Of a stretch of 64,000 bases of DNA, positions 33,140 through 41,973 are shown in pieces. Each line of letters begins with the position of its first letter. Within the stretch, counting starts at the first letter, position 1. Both the position numbers and the translations under genes were made by a program. A model generated the notes under the pieces. It did not search any database. It was given only the letters and a program-made list of their open reading frames with translations, and had not been told where the DNA came from. This DNA comes from Chryseobacterium indologenes (GTDB lineage: Bacteria; Bacteroidota; Bacteroidia; Flavobacteriales; Weeksellaceae): the NCBI RefSeq assembly GCF_018362995.1, contig NZ_CP074372.1, forward strand, positions 3,286,001-3,350,000, given 5' to 3'.

Positions 33140-35965
33140 ATGAAAACAAATTTAGAGAAATTACTTACCCTTGTTTTTGTCTGTCTCATCGTTTTTGTTT
33201 CAGCGCAGAAACAGTTAATTATAGGAACTGTTCTTGACGACAGTCAGCCTCTCCCCGGGGCCACAGTCAAAATAAAAGGCTTATCCAGAAATATAACAAC
33301 TGATATTGAGGGAAAATTTGCCATCAATGATATCAAAGAAGGACAATATACTTTACAAATAAGCTATATAGGTTATGAATCTACAGACATCAATGTGGAT
33401 CTGAAACCGGAACAAACCGTTGATTTAGGAATCATAAAACTTTCCCAGCCCCGAAAAAATATTGATGAAGTGGTGGTTACAGGAACACTTAAAAATACAG
33501 AAGCAAGAGCATTAAATCTTCAGAAAAATGCAATCAACATTACCAATGTTATTGCTTCAGACGGAATCGGAAAGCTTCCGGACAGAAATGCAGCAGAGAC
33601 GGTACAGCGTGTACAGGGAGTTTCTATTGAAAGAGATCAGGGCGAAGGAAGATTTGTTTCCCTGAGAGGACTTCCGCCATTCTGGGCCTCTACAACCATC
33701 AATGGAAACAGACTTCCAACGGCTGAGGAAGAAACAACTTCAAGAGCTACAGCTTTCGACTTCTTTCCTACGGAACTGATCTCGTATGTACATGTAAACA
33801 AATCTTTTACCCCTGATATGGAAGCAGACGGAATTGGTGGCGGCGTAAACTTTATCACCAAGACTCCGCCAATGAAGACAGAATTCAAAGCAACAATTGG
33901 AAGCGGATATAATGCAAAAGCAGATAAAGGTGTTTACAATCTTGGATTTTTGTATGGAGGAAGAACAAAAGATAAGAAATTCGGGTATTTGTTCAATTTC
34001 GCTCATTTCATAAGAAACTGGTCTACAGATAATTTCGAGGCCAGAAGAAGTGGAGACGAAGGTGTTTTCAGACTGGAACTCCGTGATTATAACGGGGTAA
34101 GAAAGACAACCGGTATCAATACGGCTTTTGAATATGTTTTATCTCCGAAAACCACTTTCTATTTAAAAGGAATGTATGGTACTTTATCAGATGATGAAAC
34201 CCATTATAAACACAGAATCCGATTTGATAAGTTCAGCAGTGCCAATAATACAGCAAGGGTTGAACTTCAGAACATTCACAATTTACTGATCACAGAGCTT
34301 ACTTCAGTTTCTTTGGGAGCGGTTCATCAATTAAATAAAGGAAAAATTGATTGGGATTTATCTTATTATGATAACAAATTCAAGTATGGAAATATCCCTG
34401 ACAAGCAGAACAATTCTTACTATGTTATCAAGTATACCCAATCTGGTGTAGGCATCAATCCTGATTATATTTCCAATCATGGAAATGGCCCAAGAGCTTA
34501 CTGGAAAGCAGATGGAGGAAAATTAGATTATAAAAATCCGGATGCTTTATTTGGTTTTTACAGTGATCCGAACTTTAAGATGGATGCTTCCCAAATGAGA
34601 TTTACAGATCTTGAATTCTATAAAGTTTTTGTAGAAGAAAAGGATAAAATCGTTGCGGCATTCAACCATGAGATCAATGCTTCTAATAAACTGACTTTAA
34701 AGTATGGTTTTAAATACAGAGATAAAGAGCGTAATGCAAAGTTTTCTGATATTTTCTACAACTGGAGCAACGGAACAGCCCCGCTACTGTCAGATTTTTC
34801 ACCATATATCACGACACAGCCCAACGGACCGAAATATTTAAGTGAAATGAATGCCCACATCGGGAATACTTTCGGGCCGGTACTTTCCACCAATGGAATG
34901 AATCAGTTCTGGTATGATCATCAGGGAAATCTGAAAATTAATACTGCTGATTCCGAAGCGTTGGAATACAATAAAGCATTAGGTAGGAACTTTGATGTGT
35001 TTGAAAAACATGCAGATGCTTATGGGATGGCAACCTATAAACTGAATGATAAGATTACGATTTTAGGCGGAATCAGATTATCCAATACCAATACCAAAGT
35101 AAGAGGATACAGCGTGAATGATAATGTACTGACTCCTGTAGAAAATACCAAAAACTACCTGGCCGTTCTTCCGATGATTCATTTGAAATATACTTTAAAC
35201 GATAAAGCCAACCTTCGTTTTGCAGCGACAAGAACTTTCTCAAGACCGAATTTCGGAGATCTTACGCCGGGAGGAACTTATATTGAAGCAGATAACGAGT
35301 TTAAAGGTGGAAATCCCAACCTTAATCCTACCTATTCTTTGAATTTTGACCTGATGGGAGAATATTATTTCTCCAACGTAGGGATTTTAAGCGGAGGAGT
35401 TTTCTATAAATCCATTACAGATCCTATTTTCCAGGATTCTTTTATCGGAAATTATAATGGAAACAACGGAGTACAGTTTACAGCTCCAAATAACGGAAAA
35501 GCAGCATGGTTGGGAGGTATTGAACTGGGAATCAACAAGAGATTCGATTTTCTTCCTGGGTTTCTACAGTACTTCGGAGTGCAGCTGAATGCTACATTCA
35601 TGACTTCTGAAATGGAAAAGCCAAGCGGAAGAACGGTAGCCCTTCCTTATCAGGCAAAGGAATTGTATAACGCACAGCTTTTCTTTGAGAAAAAAGGATT
35701 TAATGCCAGACTGGCTTACAACTATAAAGGGAAATATGCTGTAGAGTATGCCGAGGAAGACATCAATGATTCTTATTATGGTAAATACAGCAATCTTGAC
35801 TTCGGAGGCTCTTATCAGTTTACCAAATACCTGACTTTATACGCTGATGTAAACAATATTCTGAACAAACCTCTGATCTATCATTTTGGTAAAAATGAAG
35901 ACCGCCCTGAACAGGTAGAATATTACGGAGTACGATTCAATCTTGGAGTAAAACTGAACTTCTAA
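33140..35965 (+). CDS. TonB-dependent receptor, probable phosphonate-related substrate uptake
   Basis: A 941-residue outer-membrane receptor. It has a signal peptide (MKTNLEKLLTLVFVCLIVFVSAQ), a carboxypeptidase-regulatory-like domain (about residues 24-110, GTVLDDSQPLPGATVKIKG), a plug domain (DEVVVTGTLKNTEAR, FVSLRGLPPFWASTTINGNRLP) and a 22-stranded barrel ending in FNLGVKLNF. The plug and the barrel motif AATRTFSRPNFGDLTPGG resemble the TIGR01782-type receptor group. It starts a four-gene run with a 9-bp gap to the next gene. The substrate is inferred from its neighbours only. The ATG at 33140 gives a correct signal peptide; an earlier start at 33107 does not. Confidence 0.9.
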   Translation: MKTNLEKLLTLVFVCLIVFVSAQKQLIIGTVLDDSQPLPGATVKIKGLSRNITTDIEGKFAINDIKEGQYTLQISYIGYESTDINVDLKPEQTVDLGIIKLSQPRKNIDEVVVTGTLKNTEARALNLQKNAINITNVIASDGIGKLPDRNAAETVQRVQGVSIERDQGEGRFVSLRGLPPFWASTTINGNRLPTAEEETTSRATAFDFFPTELISYVHVNKSFTPDMEADGIGGGVNFITKTPPMKTEFKATIGSGYNAKADKGVYNLGFLYGGRTKDKKFGYLFNFAHFIRNWSTDNFEARRSGDEGVFRLELRDYNGVRKTTGINTAFEYVLSPKTTFYLKGMYGTLSDDETHYKHRIRFDKFSSANNTARVELQNIHNLLITELTSVSLGAVHQLNKGKIDWDLSYYDNKFKYGNIPDKQNNSYYVIKYTQSGVGINPDYISNHGNGPRAYWKADGGKLDYKNPDALFGFYSDPNFKMDASQMRFTDLEFYKVFVEEKDKIVAAFNHEINASNKLTLKYGFKYRDKERNAKFSDIFYNWSNGTAPLLSDFSPYITTQPNGPKYLSEMNAHIGNTFGPVLSTNGMNQFWYDHQGNLKINTADSEALEYNKALGRNFDVFEKHADAYGMATYKLNDKITILGGIRLSNTNTKVRGYSVNDNVLTPVENTKNYLAVLPMIHLKYTLNDKANLRFAATRTFSRPNFGDLTPGGTYIEADNEFKGGNPNLNPTYSLNFDLMGEYYFSNVGILSGGVFYKSITDPIFQDSFIGNYNGNNGVQFTAPNNGKAAWLGGIELGINKRFDFLPGFLQYFGVQLNATFMTSEMEKPSGRTVALPYQAKELYNAQLFFEKKGFNARLAYNYKGKYAVEYAEEDINDSYYGKYSNLDFGGSYQFTKYLTLYADVNNILNKPLIYHFGKNEDRPEQVEYYGVRFNLGVKLNF

Positions 35966-35974
35966 ACCATTATC

Positions 35975-37285
35975 ATGGCCAGAACAATCAATAAAAAAAC
36001 ATTAGTAACACTAAAGGCCGCTTTTGCTGCTTTTGGTGTTTACTTCTGCATGTACGGCTTCAGAAAGCCTTTCACCGTAGCTTCTTTCGAAGGCCTTTCC
36101 TATTTCGGAGTTGATTATAAGATTTTGATTATCATTGCACAGGCAGTAGGTTATTTTATATCAAAATTCATCGGAATCAAATTTATTTCCGAACTGAAAC
36201 CTCAGAAAAGACTTACTTATCTGTTTGTTTTCATTGCCATTGCAGAACTTGCGTTGTTAGGATTTGCAGCTGTTCCCGCTCCTTACAGTATTATATTTAT
36301 GTTCATCAACGGAATTCCGCTGGGAATGATCTGGGGAATTGTTTTTTCCTATATTGAAGGACGCAAAACGACAGAAATCATTGGCTTATTTTTATGCTCA
36401 AGCTTTGTCGTTTCTTCAGGATTTACAAAGTCGGCAGGGAAATTTTTAATGGATACATTCTCAATTTCTGAATTCTGGATGCCGTTTTCAGCAGGACTTA
36501 TCTTTATTATTCCATTGATTCTTTTCGGACTGCTCCTTGAAAGAATTCCCCAACCTTCGGACGAAGATATTTTGCTTAAAAACAAAAGACAGCCATTGAA
36601 TGGTGCAGAAAGAAAAGCACTGATCCAGCAGTTTTTTGTTCCGATCGTGTGTATCATATTTCTGTATATCAGCTTAACGGTTTTAAGGGATTTCAGGGAT
36701 AATTTCAACCGGGAAATCTGGGACGGACTGCATTTCAGTTTCGACAGCGCTATTTTTACCTTAACGGAGATTCCTATTGCAGTGATGGTCCTTTTGATCT
36801 TAAGTTTTATGGTGAAAGTGAAAAACAATAAAAAAGCATTTGCTTACTATCATTATATTCTTTTCGCAGGAATTCTCACTGTAGGACTTTCTACTTATCT
36901 TTTTCAGCAGGGTTCATTATCTCCCTTTTTATGGATGACGGTTTCCGGCTTTGGAATGTACATCTGCTATATTCCTTTTAACGGAATTTATTTTGACCGG
37001 ATGATTGCCGCTTTTGAGATCAAAGGAAATGTAGGTTTTCTGATCTATATTGTAGATTCATTCGGGTATCTGGGAAGTGTTTTGATTCTTCTGTATAAAA
37101 ACTTTGGCTCAGCCCAGACTTCATGGTTACATTTTTATATCAACTTAAATTATATCATCACCGTTACGGTTTTCATTCTTTCGGTGATTGCTTTTCTGGC
37201 TTTCAGGAACAAATCAAAGCCGAAATCAAACTTAAACTCAAACTCTAATCAATTCATCAATTTCGATACGTCGAAAATTTTATAA
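35975..37285 (+). CDS. DUF5690 family MFS-like membrane transporter
   Basis: A 436-residue polytopic protein with about twelve membrane segments, recognised as DUF5690 from FGVYFCMYGFRKPFTVA near the N-terminus, GIPLGMIWGIVFSYIEGRKTTE in the fourth to fifth segments and IPFNGIYFDRMIAAF late in the protein. The general shape is that of a major-facilitator carrier. Its position between the TonB receptor and two phosphonate-type enzymes suggests that it carries the substrate across the inner membrane; the family itself is uncharacterised. The C-terminal tail is Ser/Asn-rich. Confidence 0.8.
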   Translation: MARTINKKTLVTLKAAFAAFGVYFCMYGFRKPFTVASFEGLSYFGVDYKILIIIAQAVGYFISKFIGIKFISELKPQKRLTYLFVFIAIAELALLGFAAVPAPYSIIFMFINGIPLGMIWGIVFSYIEGRKTTEIIGLFLCSSFVVSSGFTKSAGKFLMDTFSISEFWMPFSAGLIFIIPLILFGLLLERIPQPSDEDILLKNKRQPLNGAERKALIQQFFVPIVCIIFLYISLTVLRDFRDNFNREIWDGLHFSFDSAIFTLTEIPIAVMVLLILSFMVKVKNNKKAFAYYHYILFAGILTVGLSTYLFQQGSLSPFLWMTVSGFGMYICYIPFNGIYFDRMIAAFEIKGNVGFLIYIVDSFGYLGSVLILLYKNFGSAQTSWLHFYINLNYIITVTVFILSVIAFLAFRNKSKPKSNLNSNSNQFINFDTSKIL

Positions 37286-37296
37286 ATAACAATACA

Positions 37297-38451
37297 ATGA
37301 CAATAAAATTTGATTTACTCGTTGTAGGAGGTGGAATTTTAGGAACATTCCATGCTTATCATGCGCTGAAGAAAAATCTTAAGGTAGCTATACTGGAAAG
37401 AAATTCTGTTCCTCAGGGCGCTACTGTGAGGAATTTCGGACAGGTAGTACCTTCCGGAATGGATCTGAAATGGCAGAATTTCGGAAGAGAAAGCCTTGCC
37501 ATCTATCATGAACTTCACACGCACGCAGATCTTACCATCAGACAAAACGGATCTGTATATATCGCTTCCAATGACGAAGAACTTCAGCTGATTGAAGAAC
37601 TTTATGAAATCAACAGAAACAATGATTATGAATCTGTTTTATTATCAAAAAGCGACTGTATCAAGAAATATGATGGTCTCCGTTCAGATTATTGCAAAGG
37701 AGGACTGTTTTTTCCGCAGGAACTTTCTGTAGATTCTGCAGATATGATAGTAAAACTTCATAAACTACTTCAGGAAAAGATGGGATTGCAGATTTTCTAT
37801 AACACCACAGTTCTTAAAACCCATGAAGATGATCAGAAATGTACTGCTGTAGCAGCAGACGGAACAGCATTCAATGCTTCTAAAATCATTATCTGCGGTG
37901 GACACGAGTTCAAAACTTTATATCCTAAAGTATTCAATGACAGTGATCTGGAAGTGAGTAAGCTTCAGATGCTTCAGACTAAACCACAAGGAATTTATTC
38001 GCTTCAGGGAAATATCCTTACCGGGCTTTCTGTGAGAAGATATGAATCATTCAGCGAGTGCCCTTCTTTCCAGAAAATCAAGGCTTTAGAAGACCAAAAT
38101 TCTTTTGAAAAGAAATACGGAGTTCATATTTTATTCAAACAAGCACTTGACGGTTCTGTGATCATAGGAGATTCTCATGAATATGCAGACGCTAAAAATT
38201 CAGATGATCTTGGATATGATCTTAATATGGAGATTGACGAATTTATGATTCTTGAAGCTAAGAAAATCATTGATCTTCCAACATATGAAATCCAGAGAAG
38301 GTGGTTTGGAATTTATTCCCAATGCAAAACCAAAGATATTTTCGAGCACAGCCCATCTGCGAATATTCATATAGTAACAGGTATCGGAGGAAAAGGAATG
38401 ACGGGAAGCGGTGGCTTCTCAAAGTTTAATATTGAAAAAATTTACGCCTAA
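37297..38451 (+). CDS. TIGR03364-type FAD-dependent oxidoreductase (predicted aminophosphonate oxidase)
   Basis: A 384-residue DAO-fold flavoenzyme related to glycine and sarcosine oxidases. The FAD-binding GGGILG motif is at residues 11-16, followed by the strand end AILERN. The C-terminal FAD-contact region is HIVTGIGGKGMTGSGG. The subfamily TIGR03364 is known to occur next to phosphonatase-like hydrolases (TIGR03351) and is proposed to deaminate an aminophosphonate oxidatively; exactly that neighbour follows 7 bp downstream. Expected reaction: aminoalkylphosphonate plus O2 gives phosphono-aldehyde, an amine or ammonia, and H2O2. Substrate not established by sequence. Confidence 0.85.
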   Translation: MTIKFDLLVVGGGILGTFHAYHALKKNLKVAILERNSVPQGATVRNFGQVVPSGMDLKWQNFGRESLAIYHELHTHADLTIRQNGSVYIASNDEELQLIEELYEINRNNDYESVLLSKSDCIKKYDGLRSDYCKGGLFFPQELSVDSADMIVKLHKLLQEKMGLQIFYNTTVLKTHEDDQKCTAVAADGTAFNASKIIICGGHEFKTLYPKVFNDSDLEVSKLQMLQTKPQGIYSLQGNILTGLSVRRYESFSECPSFQKIKALEDQNSFEKKYGVHILFKQALDGSVIIGDSHEYADAKNSDDLGYDLNMEIDEFMILEAKKIIDLPTYEIQRRWFGIYSQCKTKDIFEHSPSANIHIVTGIGGKGMTGSGGFSKFNIEKIYA

Positions 38452-38458
38452 AATTTAA

Positions 38459-39127
38459 ATGAAAAATATAGAATTATTAGTTCTGGATATGGCCGGAACA
38501 ACGGTTGATGAGGACAATGTAGTATACAAAACACTTACCAGCGCTGTGAATGATTACGGCTATGTTGTAAGCCTTGAAAAAGTATTATCCAGCTGTGCCG
38601 GAATGGAAAAACTGGAAGCTATTACAAGTCTTTTAAAAGAAATGAACGGAAATGAAGATGATGCTGCCGCTATTTTTGAAAATTTCTCAGATCAGCTTAA
38701 AGAATCTTATAAAAATCTTGAAGTAAAACCCATCAATGGAACGGAAGATTTCCTGCTCAGCATGAAGTCCCAAAACAAAAAAATTGTTTTAAATACCGGA
38801 TATACTTCTGAAATCGCTCATCAGCTTTTGAATAAACTCAACTGGAAAGAAAGTATTCATTTTGATGCCTTGATTACTGCTGATGATGTTTCGGAAAGCC
38901 GTCCAAGCCCTGAAATGATCATGCTTGCGATGAAGAAATTCAATATCACTGAAGCTCATAAGGTTTTAAAGGCAGGAGATTCTGTCATTGATGTTGAAGA
39001 GGGTAAAAATGCAGGCTGCGGACTGACGATTGCTGTCCTGTCAGGAGCTCAAAGCAAGGCTGAACTTGAAAAGGCTTCCCCGGATTATATTCTTAATACC
39101 ATTTCTGAGGCTGAAGATCTTCTTTAA
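38459..39127 (+). CDS. Phosphonatase-like HAD hydrolase (TIGR03351 type)
   Basis: A 222-residue HAD-superfamily enzyme close to phosphonoacetaldehyde hydrolase (PhnX). The nucleophile motif is DMAGTT with Asp10, the DxAGT form typical of phosphonatases. The cap domain has Lys51 in AGMEKLEAI, placed where PhnX uses a lysine to form a Schiff base with the aldehyde. Arg in SRPSPE takes the place of the usual HAD lysine, and motif IV is KAGDSVIDVEEG. Together these predict C-P bond cleavage of a phosphono-aldehyde. It follows the FAD oxidase by 7 bp. Confidence 0.87.
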   Translation: MKNIELLVLDMAGTTVDEDNVVYKTLTSAVNDYGYVVSLEKVLSSCAGMEKLEAITSLLKEMNGNEDDAAAIFENFSDQLKESYKNLEVKPINGTEDFLLSMKSQNKKIVLNTGYTSEIAHQLLNKLNWKESIHFDALITADDVSESRPSPEMIMLAMKKFNITEAHKVLKAGDSVIDVEEGKNAGCGLTIAVLSGAQSKAELEKASPDYILNTISEAEDLL

Positions 39128-39546
39128 ATACCTCTTTTCAAAATACTTTTAGTACTTCTTGGCACAAACGTTTTCATGGTAGTTCATTGGAAATGTTTGT
39201 GTTTTTTATCACCCCGTCAAATTATTTGACAGAAGATTCACAAAAGCTAAATAATTCGGCTTTTGTCATTCTGACGAAGGAAGAATCTTACTAATCTTCA
39301 AAATATTAGATTCTTCACTATATTTCATTTCGTTCAGAATGACACTTTTTGAAACAGTCTCGATTTAGTACAATCACTTGAACAGTTGTCAAATCCGAAG
39401 ATTTTAGAATTTTTTTTTAGAACTTTTTAATTATCAATTAATTAACTTTCAGTTTATAAATATTTACAAATAGTAAACTAATTTTACAATAATTAAAAAT
39501 AAATTACTATTTGTAAACTTTTATACTTTCAAAAACTCTTTTCCCT
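39128..39546. other. 419-bp intergenic region between the phosphonatase-like and phosphatase-like genes
   Basis: It holds the second REP-like copy (39262-39346). The remaining right part (39400-39546) is very AT-rich and repeats ATTAATTAACTTTC / AATTAAAAATAAATTA-type words; it presumably contains the promoter of the secreted phosphatase-like gene. No gene is seen. Confidence 0.6.
39262..39346. repeat. REP-like palindromic element, copy 2
   Basis: Outer arms TGTCATTCTGA (39264-39274) and TCAGAATGACA (39334-39344) are perfect 11-bp reverse complements. Inner arms GAAGAATCT (39280-39288) and AGATTCTTC (39308-39316) are also perfect. It has the same orientation as copy 1, and the two copies bracket the TonB receptor-to-HAD gene run. 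Confidence 0.85.
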
Positions 39547-41400
39547 ATGAAAACAAAACTATTCTCAATGGCTGTTGTAATAAGCTGCTTTCTTGGAGCT
39601 CAGACAAAAAAAGTCCTTTTTATCGGAATTGACGGATGTCGTGCAGACGTAATGATGTCTACACCTACTCCAAACATCCAAAACCTTATCAGTCAGTCAA
39701 TCTATTCTGTTGACGGACTTTGCGCTGCCACTACCTGGAGCGGAAACGGATGGAGTACTATGCTTACCGGAGTATGGCACACCAAACACAATGTTCAGGA
39801 CAATAATTTTACAAGCCCGAACTTCGTTAATTACCCTGACTTTCTTACCAGAGCAGAAACTTACAATCCGAATTTGAGAACTATTTCTCTAGCTCACTGG
39901 GCACCAATCAATGATAAAATCGTACAGAATGCGGATGTAAAGACTAATCTGGCAACAGATCTTGCAGTAAAGAATGCTGCTGTAACGGCTTTGCAGAATG
40001 ATAATCCGGATATTCTCTTTGTAGATTTTGACGATGTAGACCACGCAGGACATTCTTACGGATTCTCATCAGGTGTTCCTCAATATGTTTCTTCAATTAA
40101 AACTACCGACACTTATATCGGAGAAATTGTTACCGCTATGAAAAACAGGCCTTCTTATAACAACGAAGATTGGTTGGTCGTTTTGACTACAGATCATGGA
40201 GCGGTAGACAGTTCTCATGGTGGCGGAAATCTTTCTGAAAGAAATATTTTTACGGTGTATTCCAATCCGGGGTTTACTCCACAGCAGATCAGTAAAATGG
40301 TACTTGAATCAAATAAAACATTTAATCAACTGAATTTTCCGGCAGGAACGTATGCAAAACCGGCAAACCAGACTCCTTTTAATTTTGGAGCGAATCAGGA
40401 TTTTACGGTTGAATTTTGGGTAAAGCCCAATGCATCTTATTCCAGTGATCCGGTGATGATCAGTAATAAAAACTGGGCTAACGGAAAAAATAAAGGATTC
40501 GTTTTCTCAGGATATTCCGGGCAGACTTTCAAGATGAATATTGGGGACGGAACGAATAGAATTGATCTTGTAGGCGGAAAAGTAGAAACCAATAAATGGA
40601 AACATATTGCTGCAAGCTTTGACAGAGATGGCCTTGTAACACTCTACGAAGACGGTGTTCCGGTAACTTTTGCTAAAATGAATACTATCGGAAATATTGA
40701 TTCCGGGCTTCCTTTAACTTTAAATCAGGATGGTACTAATACTTATGGAATTAATCTCGCGGCTTCTTATAAAGATGTAAGAATATGGAAATCTGCACTT
40801 CCAAATGATGTGATTGTGAATTGGGCTAATCAGGATATTACATCTTCGCATCCTTATTATTCTCAACTATTAGCCAATTGGAAATGTAACGGGACTTCAG
40901 GAAATACATTGGCAGATGCAAGCCAAAATGCAAATAATATGACTGCAACTGGTTCGCCAACGTATAATGCCAATACCGTGAACAATTTTAAGGTGTATGA
41001 TTATACGTCAACAACAAGAGAAACAGATCATTTCCCAACGGTATTGAACTGGCTTTGTATTCCGGTACAGTCTTCATGGGGAATTGACGGAGTGAACAGA
41101 ATTCCGGCATGTTCCAAAGAAATATTATCAGCAAAAGAGACGAAAGTAACCGTTGAGGATTTTAAAATCTATCCGAATCCTGTTTCAGCCTTCATTGGAA
41201 TCCATTATAAAACTGAAGATAAGGAAATTAAAGCAGAAATCATTGATAATAAGGGATCAATTGTTTCCACTACAACTCTAGAGGCTTCAAGAGGATATTA
41301 CGATGAAAAAATCAATATCGGAAATCTTCCGGCAGGAGTATATTTTATTAAAATCAACGGAAGCAAAAGGTCATTAACCAAGACTTTCATCAAGAAATAA
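39547..41400 (+). CDS. Secreted alkaline-phosphatase-superfamily enzyme with inserted LamG domain and T9SS sorting domain
   Basis: A 617-residue secreted enzyme. A signal peptide (about residues 1-19) is followed by a phosphodiesterase/phosphatase core: Asp29 (GIDGCR), Thr62/63 nucleophile region (AATTWSGNGWSTMLTG), Asp165 and His169 (DHAGHSYG), Asp216-His217 (TTDHGA) and His224. A LamG-like domain (about 255-470: FTVEFWVKPNASY, WKHIAASFDRDG) interrupts the core, since the closing motif TDHFPTVLNWLCI comes only at 493-504. A type A T9SS C-terminal domain (IYPNPVS to the end) predicts export through the type IX system. It may release phosphonate or phosphate from esters outside the cell. Confidence 0.87.
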   Translation: MKTKLFSMAVVISCFLGAQTKKVLFIGIDGCRADVMMSTPTPNIQNLISQSIYSVDGLCAATTWSGNGWSTMLTGVWHTKHNVQDNNFTSPNFVNYPDFLTRAETYNPNLRTISLAHWAPINDKIVQNADVKTNLATDLAVKNAAVTALQNDNPDILFVDFDDVDHAGHSYGFSSGVPQYVSSIKTTDTYIGEIVTAMKNRPSYNNEDWLVVLTTDHGAVDSSHGGGNLSERNIFTVYSNPGFTPQQISKMVLESNKTFNQLNFPAGTYAKPANQTPFNFGANQDFTVEFWVKPNASYSSDPVMISNKNWANGKNKGFVFSGYSGQTFKMNIGDGTNRIDLVGGKVETNKWKHIAASFDRDGLVTLYEDGVPVTFAKMNTIGNIDSGLPLTLNQDGTNTYGINLAASYKDVRIWKSALPNDVIVNWANQDITSSHPYYSQLLANWKCNGTSGNTLADASQNANNMTATGSPTYNANTVNNFKVYDYTSTTRETDHFPTVLNWLCIPVQSSWGIDGVNRIPACSKEILSAKETKVTVEDFKIYPNPVSAFIGIHYKTEDKEIKAEIIDNKGSIVSTTTLEASRGYYDEKINIGNLPAGVYFIKINGSKRSLTKTFIKK

Positions 41401-41428
41401 AACAGTAAAGCAATTAGATTTAAATTTG

Positions 41429-41472
41429 ATATTAGAACAAGGATATTCCTATCCGAGTTCTAATATTTTTTT
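41429..41472 (+). terminator. Terminator after the secreted phosphatase-like gene
   Basis: A 10-bp outer stem (ATATTAGAAC / GTTCTAATAT) with an inner GGATA-TTCC-TATCC hairpin is followed by a T run. It lies just before the end of the convergent GNAT gene. Confidence 0.8.
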
Positions 41473-41473
41473 G

Positions 41474-41962
41474 TTATATATTCAGATTCAGCTCCATCTG
41501 CACATCTACACGGTCATATCCGGCATCTACAATAGGCACATGCTTAAAGCCCAGCTTTTCATAAAGTTTTATTGCAGGAACAAGAACGGAGTTTGTTTCC
41601 AGGACTATTTTTTCAGCATGCAGGTTTTTTGCCAGATCTACTAGTGCTGCTCCCAGCAAATATCCTATTTTTTTACCCTGAGCTTTAGGACTTACCGCCA
41701 TCTTTGACAGCTCAAAAGTAAGGGGGTTATCTTTTCTTTTCACCAATGCACAAGTTCCAACGGCTTCATTATTTAACAGCGCAAAAACAATATATCCTCC
41801 TTTATTTAAAATATGTTCTTCCGGATTATCCAGCAGTTTATAATCACCGGCTTCCATCACAAAAAATGTTTTGATCCATTCTTCATTCAAAGCTTTGAAA
41901 GCTTCTTTATACTGAGGTTCATAGGCTACAATTTTTACTTCATTCTTAATATCATTCATCAC
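41474..41962 (-). CDS. GNAT family N-acetyltransferase
   Basis: A 162-residue GNAT protein. The acetyl-CoA motif is about residues 91-104 (SPKAQGKKIGYLLG), preceded by the strand ELSKMAVSP and followed by IVLETNSVLVPAIKLYEKLGFKH, the typical C-terminal part. The acceptor is unknown. It follows the MocR gene by 11 bp on the same strand, so the two are likely co-transcribed. Confidence 0.87.
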   Translation of the reverse strand: MMNDIKNEVKIVAYEPQYKEAFKALNEEWIKTFFVMEAGDYKLLDNPEEHILNKGGYIVFALLNNEAVGTCALVKRKDNPLTFELSKMAVSPKAQGKKIGYLLGAALVDLAKNLHAEKIVLETNSVLVPAIKLYEKLGFKHVPIVDAGYDRVDVQMELNLNI

Positions 41963-41973
41963 TATAAAATTTA

